A DNA stretch of 64,000 nucleotides from Mucilaginibacter sp. (GCA_028288305.1 JAQBOA010000016.1:62001-126000); one strand, 5' to 3'. Counted from the first letter of the stretch, positions 24,234 through 33,187 are shown. A program made the numbers and translations. Notes: generated by a model from the sequence alone, not told the origin.

Positions 24234-24596
24234 TTAACTGCTCATTTTTGATATCTGGTAGCTTTCGTAAGCCATTTTCCGGTTAAAGTCTGTTGCTATC
24301 GTTTTATAATTAACCAAATCTACAATAGTGCCAATTAAACAAAGCCCGCCGGTAAAAAAGTATAAAAGCCCCATCCCTATTTGGCCAACAGCAAATCTTT
24401 GTACACCGGCAACAACAATAAATCCAAGCAAAGTAAACAGCAATATATCCTGCGGATTTTTCCGTTTTCCTGAATATACCATGTAAAAATACTTTTGCTG
24501 ACTTTCATTAAGATCACCGATAGCTTGTTGTAAAAAGCCCATTTCTTCCGGCGTAATACCAGGGAGCGACATATAAGGATTTTGGTTCATGTCCAT
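24234..24596 (-). CDS. TM2-domain-like membrane protein
   Basis: 120 aa from ATG 24594-24596 (MDMNQNPY); a longer frame to 24671 lacks support. A helical N-terminus (ITPEEMGFLQQAIGDLNESQQ) precedes a TM2-like region with two helices: ILLFTLLGFIVVAGVQRFAVGQIGMGLLYFFTGGLCLIGTIVDL. The GxGLLYFxTGG...GxIxDL pattern is the TM2 mark. Function unknown. Confidence 0.82.
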   Translation of the reverse strand: MDMNQNPYMSLPGITPEEMGFLQQAIGDLNESQQKYFYMVYSGKRKNPQDILLFTLLGFIVVAGVQRFAVGQIGMGLLYFFTGGLCLIGTIVDLVNYKTIATDFNRKMAYESYQISKMSS

Positions 24597-24786
24597 AATT
24601 TTTGGATATTTCAGGTGTTTTTTTAAATTGTGATTTAAAACTAAGATAGAATTAAAATTATTACAATACAAAATTGGTTAGCTGCTAAAAATTGACGGTA
24701 AGAAGAGGTGTTATGGCGGTGAAAAGTAGCCCCTCTAAACGGCGCAGCCCTTATGAACGCCTTAAAAAAATAGACACATTGTGAAT

Positions 24787-24875
24787 AATCTCCCCCGGCA
24801 GGGAGACTTCAGAAACACTTATAAGAGAGATAACTTTGTTTGGAAACATTTAAAGTCCTCCCAACCGGGGAGGAT
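24787..24875. repeat. Intergenic palindrome P8 (family A)
   Basis: Left arm AATCTCCCCCGGCAGGGAGA (from 24787, 23 bp in all) mirrors the right arm AAGTCCTCCCAACCGGGGAG (from 24853) with about four mismatches. The right arm overlaps the 3' end of the DUF2752 gene and encodes its last residues. The rest of the 253-bp gap (24597-24786) shows nothing firm. Confidence 0.75.
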
Positions 24876-25209
24876 TAGATGGGGCTAATTGCATTTGTAG
24901 CCGAATCCTGCTCAGTACATAAATACGATTCACAATAACAATAACAGCCGGAATCCCAAACCAATGTGCGTGGAACGAATTGCTGAGATCGCCATGCAAT
25001 AAAAAAGAAATCGAATGTCCTAACCCACAGCCCGGACACCACGTAATACCCAAAAGTTTTAACGGGCACAATGTAAAATGAGAATCGCCAGACGGATCCA
25101 TAATTGCTAAGGAGATGAGTCCGGCAATCCAAAAAACAAGTTCAAAATATTTTGAAAAAAAAGTTCTAATCAACTTTATTGTGGTTTGTTGTAAGTAATG
25201 CCGATACAC
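24850..25209 (-). CDS. DUF2752 family membrane protein
   Basis: 119 aa if the GTG at 25207-25209 is used; a TTG at 25173 would give a shorter overlap with the upstream gene. The DUF2752 signature is clear: CPLKLLGITWCPGCGLGHSISFLLHGD, with the CPGCG cysteines, between two hydrophobic helices. The C-terminal SNPPRLGGL is encoded inside palindrome P8, so the ending may be secondary. Function unknown. Confidence 0.82.
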   Translation of the reverse strand: MYRHYLQQTTIKLIRTFFSKYFELVFWIAGLISLAIMDPSGDSHFTLCPLKLLGITWCPGCGLGHSISFLLHGDLSNSFHAHWFGIPAVIVIVNRIYVLSRIRLQMQLAPSNPPRLGGL

Positions 25210-25573
25210 CTAAGGCAAATAACAAACCTACTAATAAAGCACCAAATACCCGGCCCGAAAAATCTCCGATACTACTTTGTTTTGAAAATTCTTCAAGATA
25301 AATAATAGCAGCAGAAACCGCTATGATGCCTCCAATTAATAATATTTTAAAGCTTTGTACCAGGGCTGGTAAAAAACCCAAATTTCCTTTGCGATCTGTA
25401 TTCCGGTAATTTTTTATACCGAAGTATAAGCCTATTATAGGGATAAGTACAGAAAAGTATTCAATAGGCGCCATGCTTCCACTATTAGGTGAATAGCCAA
25501 GCCAGTGCATAATAAACATCCATATGCCGCTCAAAATGCCTATAACAAGGCCAAAAGTAATTGCATTCTTCAT
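25166..25573 (-). CDS. DUF4199 family membrane protein
   Basis: 135 aa with four hydrophobic helices (about 4-22, 38-55, 72-92, 105-125). The layout and the FGIKNYRNTDRKGNLGF loop fit Bacteroidota DUF4199 proteins. It overlaps the start of the DUF2752 frame, so the two are co-transcribed. In Bacteroidota DUF4199 genes often sit near envelope-biogenesis genes; no function can be assigned. Confidence 0.82.
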   Translation of the reverse strand: MKNAITFGLVIGILSGIWMFIMHWLGYSPNSGSMAPIEYFSVLIPIIGLYFGIKNYRNTDRKGNLGFLPALVQSFKILLIGGIIAVSAAIIYLEEFSKQSSIGDFSGRVFGALLVGLLFALGVSALLTTNHNKVD

Positions 25574-25736
25574 GGTTTAAAGTTTGGTTAAGGTATATAT
25601 CTATATTCAGTACTGTTATACTTATAATTACGTTGCTTACAGCTATTAAATTTATTGTTTATAAGTAATTATTAAGCCATATTGTTTGGAAATTTTTACT
25701 CTTCTACCTTTTTTAAATAAAAAAGCCTTTTTTCCG

Positions 25737-25744
25737 TATATTTG
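25737..25744 (+). promoter_or_regulatory. -7 promoter box for mfd
   Basis: TATATTTG matches TAnnTTTG and ends 7 bases before the proposed TTG start at 25752. Transcription would begin at about the start codon, which argues against starts further upstream. Confidence 0.55.
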
Positions 25745-25751
25745 CAGCAGT

Positions 25752-28700
25752 TTGAACATCCGTGATATTTTAGAGCGATATAAAGCTGACAACCGGATAA
25801 AAGCGTTGGCGCAAGCTCTTAACGCTTCTAAAAATCCAAGGGTTCAGTTACGTGGATTAGTCGGATCAAGTGATGCGACCATTGCGGTAGCGTTGTATTT
25901 TTTGCAGCACAAACACATGATATTTGTGCTGCCGGAACGCGAAGAAGCCGGCTATTTTCAGGCCGACCTTGAAAATTTAACAGGCAAAGAAGTCTTACTT
26001 TTCCCTTCCTCCTACCGCAAACCATTTGAATTTACACAGCCCGACAGCAGCAATGTACTTGCACGCGCCGAAGTGCTCAACGAGCTTAACCATTCTTCGG
26101 AATTTGGACAATTAATTGTTACCTATCCCGAAGCGCTTGCCGAAAAAGTGATAGACCGGGCATCCCTCGAAAAAAATACACTTGAAATTTCAGTCAGCAA
26201 TAAGCTGAGCATTGATTTTATAAATGAATTTTTAATTGAGTACGATTTTGACCGGGTTGATTTTGTTTATGAACCAGGTCAATTTTCAATCCGCGGCGGT
26301 ATTGTTGATATATTTTCTTTCTCGCACGAACTGCCTTACCGCGTTGAATTTTTTGGTGATTCCATTGAATCTATCCGAACTTTTGAAATTGAAAGCCAGC
26401 TTTCCGTCGAACAGGTAAAAAGCATCACCATTGTGCCAAATGTACAATCGAAATTTTTAACCGAAAACAATATTTCTCTTTTAGAATATGTGGATGCCGG
26501 GACCCAGGTTTGGATAAAAGATGTACAATTTACTTTGGATATTATTCAAAGCGGCTTTAAAAAAGCAACCCAGGTTTGGAAGGCATTATCAGTGGAAGAT
26601 AAAAATCAAAATCCGGACTGGATTGATCCGAAATTTGGTTTTACTGATGAAAAATTGATTGCTGATCAGCTGCATGATTTTCCCCTGGTTGAATTTGGCA
26701 AGCAATTCTTTTATCATACTGACCAGTCCATTAATTTTGATATGCGACCACAGCCGTCTTTTAATAAAGACTTTAGCTTGCTGATCCATAATTTTAAAAA
26801 TAATGAAGTTGAACATATAGAAAATTATATCCTTACGGATTCTGCCCGCCAGGTTGAACGGCTATATGCGATATTGGAAGATCTTGACAAAACAGTAAAA
26901 TTTACCCCTATAAGTATATCCATAAGGGAAGGATTTGTTGACCGTGAACAAAAGCTGGCCTGCTATACCGATCATCAGATATTTGACAGGTATTATAAAT
27001 ATAAGCTTAAAAAAGGCTATCAGCGCTCCCAGGCAATTACCCTGAAAGAATTACGCGAACTAAAGCCCGGAGATTATGTGACTCATATTGACCATGGCAT
27101 TGGCAAATATGCCGGGCTTGAAAAAGTAGAGGTAACCGGAAAAATGCAGGAAATGATACGGTTGATATATGCCGATAACGACCTGCTTTACGTGAACATC
27201 AATTCGCTTAACCGTATATCAAAATATAGTGGCAAGGAGGGCACTGTGCCTAAGATGAATAAATTAGGCACTGATACCTGGGAAAGGCTGAAGAAAACCA
27301 CCAAAAAAAAAGTTAAGGACATTGCCCGCGACCTGATTAAGCTTTATGCCGTTCGTAAAGCGCAGCAGGGTAACGCTTTTTCGCCTGATAGCTATTTGCA
27401 AACTGAACTGGAGGCTTCGTTTATTTATGAGGACACGCCCGACCAGGAAAAGGCTACCAACGACTTTAAAAAGGACATGGAATCGCCCCACCCGATGGAC
27501 AGGCTGATATGCGGTGATGTGGGCTTTGGTAAAACAGAGGTAGCCATAAGAGCTGCCTTTAAAGCTGTTGCCGATAGTAAACAAGTAGCTATACTGGTGC
27601 CTACAACCATATTAGCAGCACAGCATTATAAAACCTTTTCGGACCGTTTAAAAGGTTTTCCCTGCACGATTGATTATGTAAATCGCTTTAAATCGAGCAA
27701 ACAGATCAAGGAGACTTTAGAGAAACTGAAAGAGGGCAAAGTAGATATTATCATAGGTACCCACCGCCTGGTAAGCAAAGATGTGAAGTTTAAGGACCTT
27801 GGCCTGATGATTATTGACGAAGAGCAAAAATTTGGCGTATCAACAAAAGAAAAGCTAAAACAAATGCGCGCCAATGTAGATACACTTACCTTAACCGCAA
27901 CACCGATTCCCCGTACACTGCATTTTTCATTAATGGGCGCAAGGGACCTTTCTATTATATCAACTCCGCCGCCAAACCGGCAGCCTGTTGTTACTGAACT
28001 GCATGTTTTTAATGACACACTTATAAAAGAAGCCATTGAGCATGAAATTGATCGCAGCGGACAGGTATTTTTTATCCATAACCGGGTTGCCGACTTGCCT
28101 CAATTAGGCGGCATGATCCATAAACTGGTACCAAAGGCCAGAGTCGGCATTGCACATGGCCAGTTGGAAGGTGACGCCCTGGAAGATGTGATGTTAAAAT
28201 TTGTTAATGGTGAATATGATGTGCTGGTAGCAACTACCATTATTGAGGCAGGTTTGGATATACCAAACGCCAATACGATCATCATCAATTATGCACACAT
28301 GTTTGGCCTAAGCGATTTACACCAGATGCGTGGCCGTGTTGGGCGGAGCAATAAAAAAGCTTATTGTTATTTGTTAAGTCCGCCGCTTTCAACGCTTACC
28401 AGTGAAGCACGCAAACGGTTGAGCGCAATAGAAGAATTTTCAGATCTGGGCAGCGGGTTTAATGTAGCCATGCGGGATTTGGACATCCGTGGAAGCGGTA
28501 ACCTGTTAGGCGCCGAACAAAGCGGTTTTATTGCTGAAATTGGTTTTGAAATGTATCATAAAATACTGGATGAAGCCATACAGGAATTAAAAGAAGATGA
28601 ATTTAAAGGCGTATTCCCTGATGATAAACCAAGGCCCTTTATTGCATTTACCCAAATTGATACCGATCTTGAAATATTAATACCTGATGAGTATGTAACC

Positions 28701-29105
28701 AGCATATCTGAACGGTACAATTTATATACAGACCTTTCCCGGCTGGAAAACGAGGTTGAATTAAAAGCGTTTGAACAGCAATTGCACGACCGTTTCGGCC
28801 CCATACCACCGCAAGTGAACGACCTTTTAAATACCATGCGTTTGCAATGGCTTGGGAAAGCTATTGGGTTTGAAAAAATATCACTTAAAAAGAATGTATT
28901 AAGAGGTTATTTCATTAGCAACCAGCAATCTCCTTATTTTGAAACGGATGCCTTCAGGCAGATACTTTCATTTGTACAGGCCAATCCACGCCGCTGCAAT
29001 TTAAAGGAAGTGAAAAATACGTTGAGGTTAAGTATTGAGGGGGTTCAGACTATTGATCAGGCGGTGAGGTTGCTTAGTGAGATTGGGGAACCGGTGGGGG
29101 TTTAG
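25752..29105 (+). CDS. mfd: Transcription-repair coupling factor
   Basis: 1117 aa from TTG 25752 (LNIRDILERYKAD, the usual Bacteroidota Mfd N-terminus); there is no ATG in frame nearby. UvrB-like region in the first 350 residues; RNA-polymerase-interacting domain around residue 450 (LKPGDYVTHIDHGIGKYAGL). RecG-like helicase follows with GDVGFGKTEVAIRAAFKA (Walker A), IIDEEQKFGV (DEEQ box), TATPIPRTL and VGRSNKKAYCYLL. A C-terminal TRCF domain ends the protein. Displaces RNA polymerase stalled at DNA lesions and recruits UvrA. The stop abuts the stop of the next, convergent gene. Confidence 0.97.
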   Translation: MNIRDILERYKADNRIKALAQALNASKNPRVQLRGLVGSSDATIAVALYFLQHKHMIFVLPEREEAGYFQADLENLTGKEVLLFPSSYRKPFEFTQPDSSNVLARAEVLNELNHSSEFGQLIVTYPEALAEKVIDRASLEKNTLEISVSNKLSIDFINEFLIEYDFDRVDFVYEPGQFSIRGGIVDIFSFSHELPYRVEFFGDSIESIRTFEIESQLSVEQVKSITIVPNVQSKFLTENNISLLEYVDAGTQVWIKDVQFTLDIIQSGFKKATQVWKALSVEDKNQNPDWIDPKFGFTDEKLIADQLHDFPLVEFGKQFFYHTDQSINFDMRPQPSFNKDFSLLIHNFKNNEVEHIENYILTDSARQVERLYAILEDLDKTVKFTPISISIREGFVDREQKLACYTDHQIFDRYYKYKLKKGYQRSQAITLKELRELKPGDYVTHIDHGIGKYAGLEKVEVTGKMQEMIRLIYADNDLLYVNINSLNRISKYSGKEGTVPKMNKLGTDTWERLKKTTKKKVKDIARDLIKLYAVRKAQQGNAFSPDSYLQTELEASFIYEDTPDQEKATNDFKKDMESPHPMDRLICGDVGFGKTEVAIRAAFKAVADSKQVAILVPTTILAAQHYKTFSDRLKGFPCTIDYVNRFKSSKQIKETLEKLKEGKVDIIIGTHRLVSKDVKFKDLGLMIIDEEQKFGVSTKEKLKQMRANVDTLTLTATPIPRTLHFSLMGARDLSIISTPPPNRQPVVTELHVFNDTLIKEAIEHEIDRSGQVFFIHNRVADLPQLGGMIHKLVPKARVGIAHGQLEGDALEDVMLKFVNGEYDVLVATTIIEAGLDIPNANTIIINYAHMFGLSDLHQMRGRVGRSNKKAYCYLLSPPLSTLTSEARKRLSAIEEFSDLGSGFNVAMRDLDIRGSGNLLGAEQSGFIAEIGFEMYHKILDEAIQELKEDEFKGVFPDDKPRPFIAFTQIDTDLEILIPDEYVTSISERYNLYTDLSRLENEVELKAFEQQLHDRFGPIPPQVNDLLNTMRLQWLGKAIGFEKISLKKNVLRGYFISNQQSPYFETDAFRQILSFVQANPRRCNLKEVKNTLRLSIEGVQTIDQAVRLLSEIGEPVGV

Positions 29106-29711
29106 TTATAGTGCATTATATTTTAATAAGAACCAGTCCCTGCATTTGATGAAAGTTTCCCTTGATTTCAATTCAGGAATTTTTTTCAAAAAATATTCCG
29201 GCATGTAAGATTCTATTATTAGAAATTTAGTTTTACTAAATATCTCAAATTTATAGTCTACCCCATCGTTAATAGTGAACACCTCATCTTGCTTTTCATT
29301 AATTTTTCTTTTGTTGACATTTAATGAATCCCGGTTTAATGAATAAAAGCCGGCATCATTTAAATATTTCACAATGTAGTTCGCAGAATCACAATTTATT
29401 TCTTTAAACTTTATTTTAGGCTCAGACCATGTGTTATGTTTGTTCTTTTTTGAAAAGAAAGAACCTTTTAGACAAATCCCCTTTTTAAAGACAAGGAGTT
29501 GATAATTTATAATGTTACTATACCAATAACTTTCTGTAGTATAAGCAATCAACAAATCGAATTGACCAGAAAAGTTTTTATAAATCATTGATGTTGCCTT
29601 TTCGTTTTCCGAAGTATTTGTATTTAAAGTGGGGGCTTGAGCTTTTGTAAAAAAAGCAAACAATAGTGATAAACTTGTTATAAAAAATACTCTATACAAT
29701 TTCGTTATCAT
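29106..29711 (-). CDS. Exported hypothetical protein
   Basis: 201 aa with a signal peptide (about 1-24, ending TKAQ). The mature part is mixed alpha/beta with no recognised motif; it contains YWYSNIINYQLLVFKKG and a Lys/Asn-rich middle. More AT-rich than its neighbours, which may mean faster drift or transfer. It converges on mfd with zero spacing. Not recognised. Confidence 0.75.
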   Translation of the reverse strand: MITKLYRVFFITSLSLLFAFFTKAQAPTLNTNTSENEKATSMIYKNFSGQFDLLIAYTTESYWYSNIINYQLLVFKKGICLKGSFFSKKNKHNTWSEPKIKFKEINCDSANYIVKYLNDAGFYSLNRDSLNVNKRKINEKQDEVFTINDGVDYKFEIFSKTKFLIIESYMPEYFLKKIPELKSRETFIKCRDWFLLKYNAL

Positions 29712-29792
29712 ATATCTAAATTAAATTACTTTTATATAAACATTCTTTAATTTATGACCACTTGTTTTTGATTAATTATGAAAGATAAAAAT

Positions 29793-29800
29793 TAGTTTTG
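29793..29800 (+). promoter_or_regulatory. -7 promoter box for the cyclase-family gene
   Basis: TAGTTTTG matches TAnnTTTG, 16 bases before the ATG at 29817. A TTTG at 29767-29770 lies 22 bases upstream as a possible -33 element. Confidence 0.5.
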
Positions 29801-29816
29801 AACATTCATTTATCCC

Positions 29817-30470
29817 ATGCAAACTCTCATCGATCTCAGCCATACCATTTTTGATGGTTTAATTACCTATAAAGGCTTACCCGCTCCTATAATTTGTGAT
29901 TATTTGAGCCGCGAAAATTCAAAGGAATTTTATGAAGAGGGAACGGAGTTCCAAATTGGTAAAATTGAGATGGTTACCAATACTGGTACTTACATTGATT
30001 GCCCATTTCACAGGTATGAACATGGGAAGGACTTATCACAAATTGCTTTGGAACAATGTGCCGGTTTAGAAGCCATTACTATTAACGCAAAGGACGCTAC
30101 CGCCATTGGGAAGGAATATTTTATTGGAAAAGAGTTCAGAAACAAAGCGGTACTGGTTTACACCAACTGGGCCAGACATTGGAATACCGTCAACTATTTT
30201 GAAGGCCATCCCTATCTCACCGAAGATGCAGCTATATATTTAAGAGACGCAGGTATAAAGTTGGTTGGCATTGACAGCCATAATATTGATAATACCCAAG
30301 GTCGGAGCCGTCCGGTACATACCACCTTATTAGGTTCAGATATGCTGATCGTTGAGCATTTATGTAATCTTGATAAATTACCTGAAAGTGGTTATCAATT
30401 TAATGCGGTACCACCCAAAATTAAAGGAGCAGGAACATTCCCGGTAAGGGCATACGCCAGTTTTGGTTAA
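29817..30470 (+). CDS. Cyclase family protein (kynurenine-formamidase-like)
   Basis: 217 aa, COG1878-type fold: opens with LIDLSHTIFDGLITYKGLPAP and has the conserved central block VTNTGTYIDCPFHRYEHGKDLSQI. In kynurenine formamidases this block is HxGTHxDxPxH, with two metal-binding histidines; here the matching positions are Asn and Tyr, while the Asp and the later His are kept. This suggests a subfamily with altered metal chemistry. GIDSHNIDNT near residue 160 is also typical. Substrate unknown. Confidence 0.85.
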   Translation: MQTLIDLSHTIFDGLITYKGLPAPIICDYLSRENSKEFYEEGTEFQIGKIEMVTNTGTYIDCPFHRYEHGKDLSQIALEQCAGLEAITINAKDATAIGKEYFIGKEFRNKAVLVYTNWARHWNTVNYFEGHPYLTEDAAIYLRDAGIKLVGIDSHNIDNTQGRSRPVHTTLLGSDMLIVEHLCNLDKLPESGYQFNAVPPKIKGAGTFPVRAYASFG

Positions 30471-30544
30471 GATAAGTTTTGTCAGGATGGGTCAGCGTTC
30501 CAAGCGTTTAGACTGTTCGCGTTGTTCCTCTCTCAAAAATTGGA

Positions 30545-30655
30545 ACGGTAACAGATGTGCTGATTTGCAGATGTGCAGATGAGAAAAAATGATTTGCAGG
30601 TTTAGATGTACAGATGATCAGCATAAATGTAATTCATTAAATCATTTGCACATCG
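30545..30655. repeat. Intergenic word-repeat palindrome P9
   Basis: The left side reiterates CAGATGTGC/GATTTGCAG/TACAGATG words (30551-30618). The right side carries the inverse, AATCATTTGCACATCG (about 30639-30654). More degenerate than the others. It fills the 210-bp gap between convergent genes; outside it I see only TTGTTCC-type short repeats. Confidence 0.65.
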
Positions 30656-30680
30656 AACATTCTGACTTCCGAAATTCAAT

Positions 30681-31220
30681 CTACTTCACCCTTTTATAAA
30701 TATCCTTCAAATTCCGGCCCATTTCTTTGTAATCGAGGCCATAGCCAATAACAAATTCATTTTCAATTTCAAAGCCTACATATTTAAGCTCGTCGATTTT
30801 CTTTAAAAGCGCATTTGGTTTAAGCAGCAAGGAGCACAGTTTTATTGAAGCAGGCTCCATTAGTTTTAATTTATCAATTAAATAGTGGGCAGTATTGCCG
30901 GTATCAACAATATCTTCGATAATTAATACTTCGCGCCCTTTAATATCAACACTAAAATCAATGTCGTCCCTTATTTTCAAGCTACTTTTTGTGCCGCCGT
31001 AATAAGAAGCAAGTTTGGTGAAAGTAATTTCGCAAGGGATATCAATTTGTTTTATCAGGTCGGCAATAAATAAAAAACTACCATTTAACACACCCACAAA
31101 GACAGGTATGCAATGCTGGTACTCATTATTTAACTGCACGCCAATTTCTTTTATACGTTTTTCTATAGCCTCAGCCTTTATAAGGGGTTCAAATTCTAAA
31201 TCGGCTATTTTTGTTTTCAT
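30681..31220 (-). CDS. hpt: Hypoxanthine phosphoribosyltransferase
   Basis: 179 aa type I phosphoribosyltransferase. The PRPP-binding loop is VLIIEDIVDTGNTAHYLID (about residues 95-113); the N-terminal PVFVGVLNGSFLFIADL and C-terminal FVIGYGLDYKEMGRNL segments fit HPRT. Salvages hypoxanthine and guanine to IMP and GMP. Diverges from the M16 peptidase gene across palindrome P10. Confidence 0.95.
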   Translation of the reverse strand: MKTKIADLEFEPLIKAEAIEKRIKEIGVQLNNEYQHCIPVFVGVLNGSFLFIADLIKQIDIPCEITFTKLASYYGGTKSSLKIRDDIDFSVDIKGREVLIIEDIVDTGNTAHYLIDKLKLMEPASIKLCSLLLKPNALLKKIDELKYVGFEIENEFVIGYGLDYKEMGRNLKDIYKRVK

Positions 31221-31240
31221 GCGACGAATTTAATAAAAAA

Positions 31241-31334
31241 AGTCCGAAAGTCGGAAAAGTCCGAAAGTCTGGAAAGATTGGTTTTATTAATGCTTTTCTT
31301 TCGGACTTTCCTGACTTTCGGACTTTCCCGACTA
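31241..31334. repeat. Intergenic word-repeat palindrome P10 (family B)
   Basis: Left arm (31241-31276) is built of AGTCCGAAAGTC units; right arm (31299-31334) of CTTTCGGACTTTCC units; the arms complement each other at most positions across 35 bp. It lies in a divergent gap, its right edge only a few bases from the likely M16 -7 box (TATCTTTA at 31341). The same word occurs at 60230-60262. Confidence 0.85.
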
Positions 31335-31356
31335 AAAAACTATCTTTACGCCTCAA

Positions 31357-32586
31357 ATGACGGATTACCAGGTTCATACTTTACCCAACGGCATCAGGAT
31401 ACTTTACAAACATGCACCATCAACCATAACACACTGTTGTTTTATTGTTAATGCAGGCTCGCGCGATGAACTGGAACACCAAACAGGCCTTGCGCATTTT
31501 ATTGAACATTTATTATTTAAGGAAACAGAAAGGCGCAACACCAGCCAGATCCTTAACCGTCTGGAAATTGTAGGGGCCGATTTAAATGCTTATACTACTA
31601 AAGAATATACGTGTATCCATGCGTCCCTGTTAAATCAGCACCTGGAACGGACGATAGATTTGTTTGAAGATATTTTATTTCACTCCACATTCCCCGAAGA
31701 TGAGCAGGAAAAGGAACGGGGGGTAATATTGGATGAAATAGCATCTTATCTTGATCAGCCTGAAGAAGCTATTCAGGATGATTTTGAAAGTCTGTTATTT
31801 AAAAATCATCCGATGGGAAACAATATTTTAGGCACACCCGAGACAGTTGCTAAACTGAACAGCCAGGATATTAAACAATTTATGACTGCCAATAACAATA
31901 CTTCCGAAATGGTTTTTGCTGTTTTTGGCGATTACGATTTTAAAAAGGTAGTTAAACTATCTGAAAAATATTTTGGTACAGTGCCTGTTAACAGTAATAA
32001 AAAACAAAGATCAATACCCGAAAAAAATACTTTTAGCAGCAATGTGTTTACAAAAGCAATATCACAAACACATTGTATAATCGGCAACCAGGCTTATTCT
32101 TCATCTCACAAGCATAAAAATGGGTTGTTGCTGTTAAATAATTTATTAGGCGGTATGGGCATGAGCAGCAGATTAAATTTGGAAATAAGAGAAAAATACG
32201 GCATTGCTTATACCATCGAATCCAATTATACAGCATTAACTGATACCGGTATTTTTTCCATCTATTTTGGCACTGATAATGAAAAGGCTGAAAAAGCCAC
32301 CAAACTAATCCATAAGGAACTCAAAAAATTGCGTGAGCAAAAATTAGGTACGCTGCAATTACATCAAAATAAAGAAAAATTTATTGGTCAGATAGCCTTA
32401 GCTGAAGAAAACCGTATGAGCCTGATCATTTCGATGGCCAAAAGCCTGCTCGATTTTAATTATGCAGATACTTTACAACAGGTTTTTGATAAAATTAACG
32501 CGGTTACAGCCGAACAATTGTTAGAAATAAGTAATGAAATATTTGATAATAGCAAGATGGTCACTCTGCTATTTGAGCCTAAATAA
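31357..32586 (+). CDS. M16-family zinc metallopeptidase
   Basis: 409 aa. Inverted zinc motif HFIEHLLF (HxxEH) near residue 46 with the downstream Glu in ERGVILDEIASY, then the usual second half with YGIAYTIESNYTALTDTGIF. It has no signal peptide, as for many bacterial processing-protease-like enzymes. Natural substrate unknown. The ATG lies about 8 bases after a -7-like TATCTTTA, so the leader is very short. Confidence 0.95.
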   Translation: MTDYQVHTLPNGIRILYKHAPSTITHCCFIVNAGSRDELEHQTGLAHFIEHLLFKETERRNTSQILNRLEIVGADLNAYTTKEYTCIHASLLNQHLERTIDLFEDILFHSTFPEDEQEKERGVILDEIASYLDQPEEAIQDDFESLLFKNHPMGNNILGTPETVAKLNSQDIKQFMTANNNTSEMVFAVFGDYDFKKVVKLSEKYFGTVPVNSNKKQRSIPEKNTFSSNVFTKAISQTHCIIGNQAYSSSHKHKNGLLLLNNLLGGMGMSSRLNLEIREKYGIAYTIESNYTALTDTGIFSIYFGTDNEKAEKATKLIHKELKKLREQKLGTLQLHQNKEKFIGQIALAEENRMSLIISMAKSLLDFNYADTLQQVFDKINAVTAEQLLEISNEIFDNSKMVTLLFEPK

Positions 32587-32594
32587 TAATCCTG

Positions 32595-32602
32595 TATTTT
32601 TG
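32595..32602 (+). promoter_or_regulatory. -7 promoter box for def
   Basis: TATTTTTG matches TAnnTTTG and ends 4 bases before the def ATG, implying a leaderless or near-leaderless message independent of the upstream peptidase gene. Confidence 0.5.
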
Positions 32603-32606
32603 TATA

Positions 32607-33179
32607 ATGAAATTTCCTATTGTAGCATATGGCGACCCGGTATTAAGAAGAAAAGCGACAGCTATTGAGCCTGACGAGTATCCTCATATAAAAGAACTGA
32701 TTGAAAACATGTTCGAAACCATGTACGCTGCACGTGGCGTTGGTTTAGCAGCTCCGCAAATTGGTATTTCCATGCGTTTGTTTGTTGTTGATGCTTCTGT
32801 ATTTGAGGACGAAGATCCTTCATTAAAAGGGTTTAAAAAAGCTTTTATTAATGCTATAATTTTGGAAGAAAGCGGAGAAGAATGGGCTTTTAATGAGGGT
32901 TGCCTAAGCATACCTGATATAAGAGAAGATATTTACCGTAAAGCAACTGTCAAATTATCCTATTATGACGAGGATTGGAAACATCATGAAGAATCTTTTT
33001 CTGGCTTAGCGGCGCGGATTATTCAGCATGAATATGACCATATAGAAGGTAAATTATTTACAGATAAGCTTAGTCCTTTACGCAGGCGACTGATCGAGAA
33101 AAAGCTAAACGATATTTCAAAAGGCGTTGTTGAAGTAGAATACAAAATGAAATTCCCGGCCGCTAAAAAAGGACGTTAG
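32607..33179 (+). CDS. def: Peptide deformylase
   Basis: 190 aa. All three family motifs are present: GVGLAAPQIG (about 46-55), NEGCLSIP (metal Cys) and QHEYDHIEG (two metal His and catalytic Glu). Removes the formyl group from nascent protein N-termini. Sits 20 bp after the M16 gene with its own -7 box. Followed by palindrome P11. Confidence 0.97.
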   Translation: MKFPIVAYGDPVLRRKATAIEPDEYPHIKELIENMFETMYAARGVGLAAPQIGISMRLFVVDASVFEDEDPSLKGFKKAFINAIILEESGEEWAFNEGCLSIPDIREDIYRKATVKLSYYDEDWKHHEESFSGLAARIIQHEYDHIEGKLFTDKLSPLRRRLIEKKLNDISKGVVEVEYKMKFPAAKKGR

Positions 33180-33187
33180 TTAGATTT

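Noticed and set aside
26589..28837. Minus-strand ORFs inside mfd
   Set aside because: They are shadows of the mfd reading frame, without family motifs or start signals.
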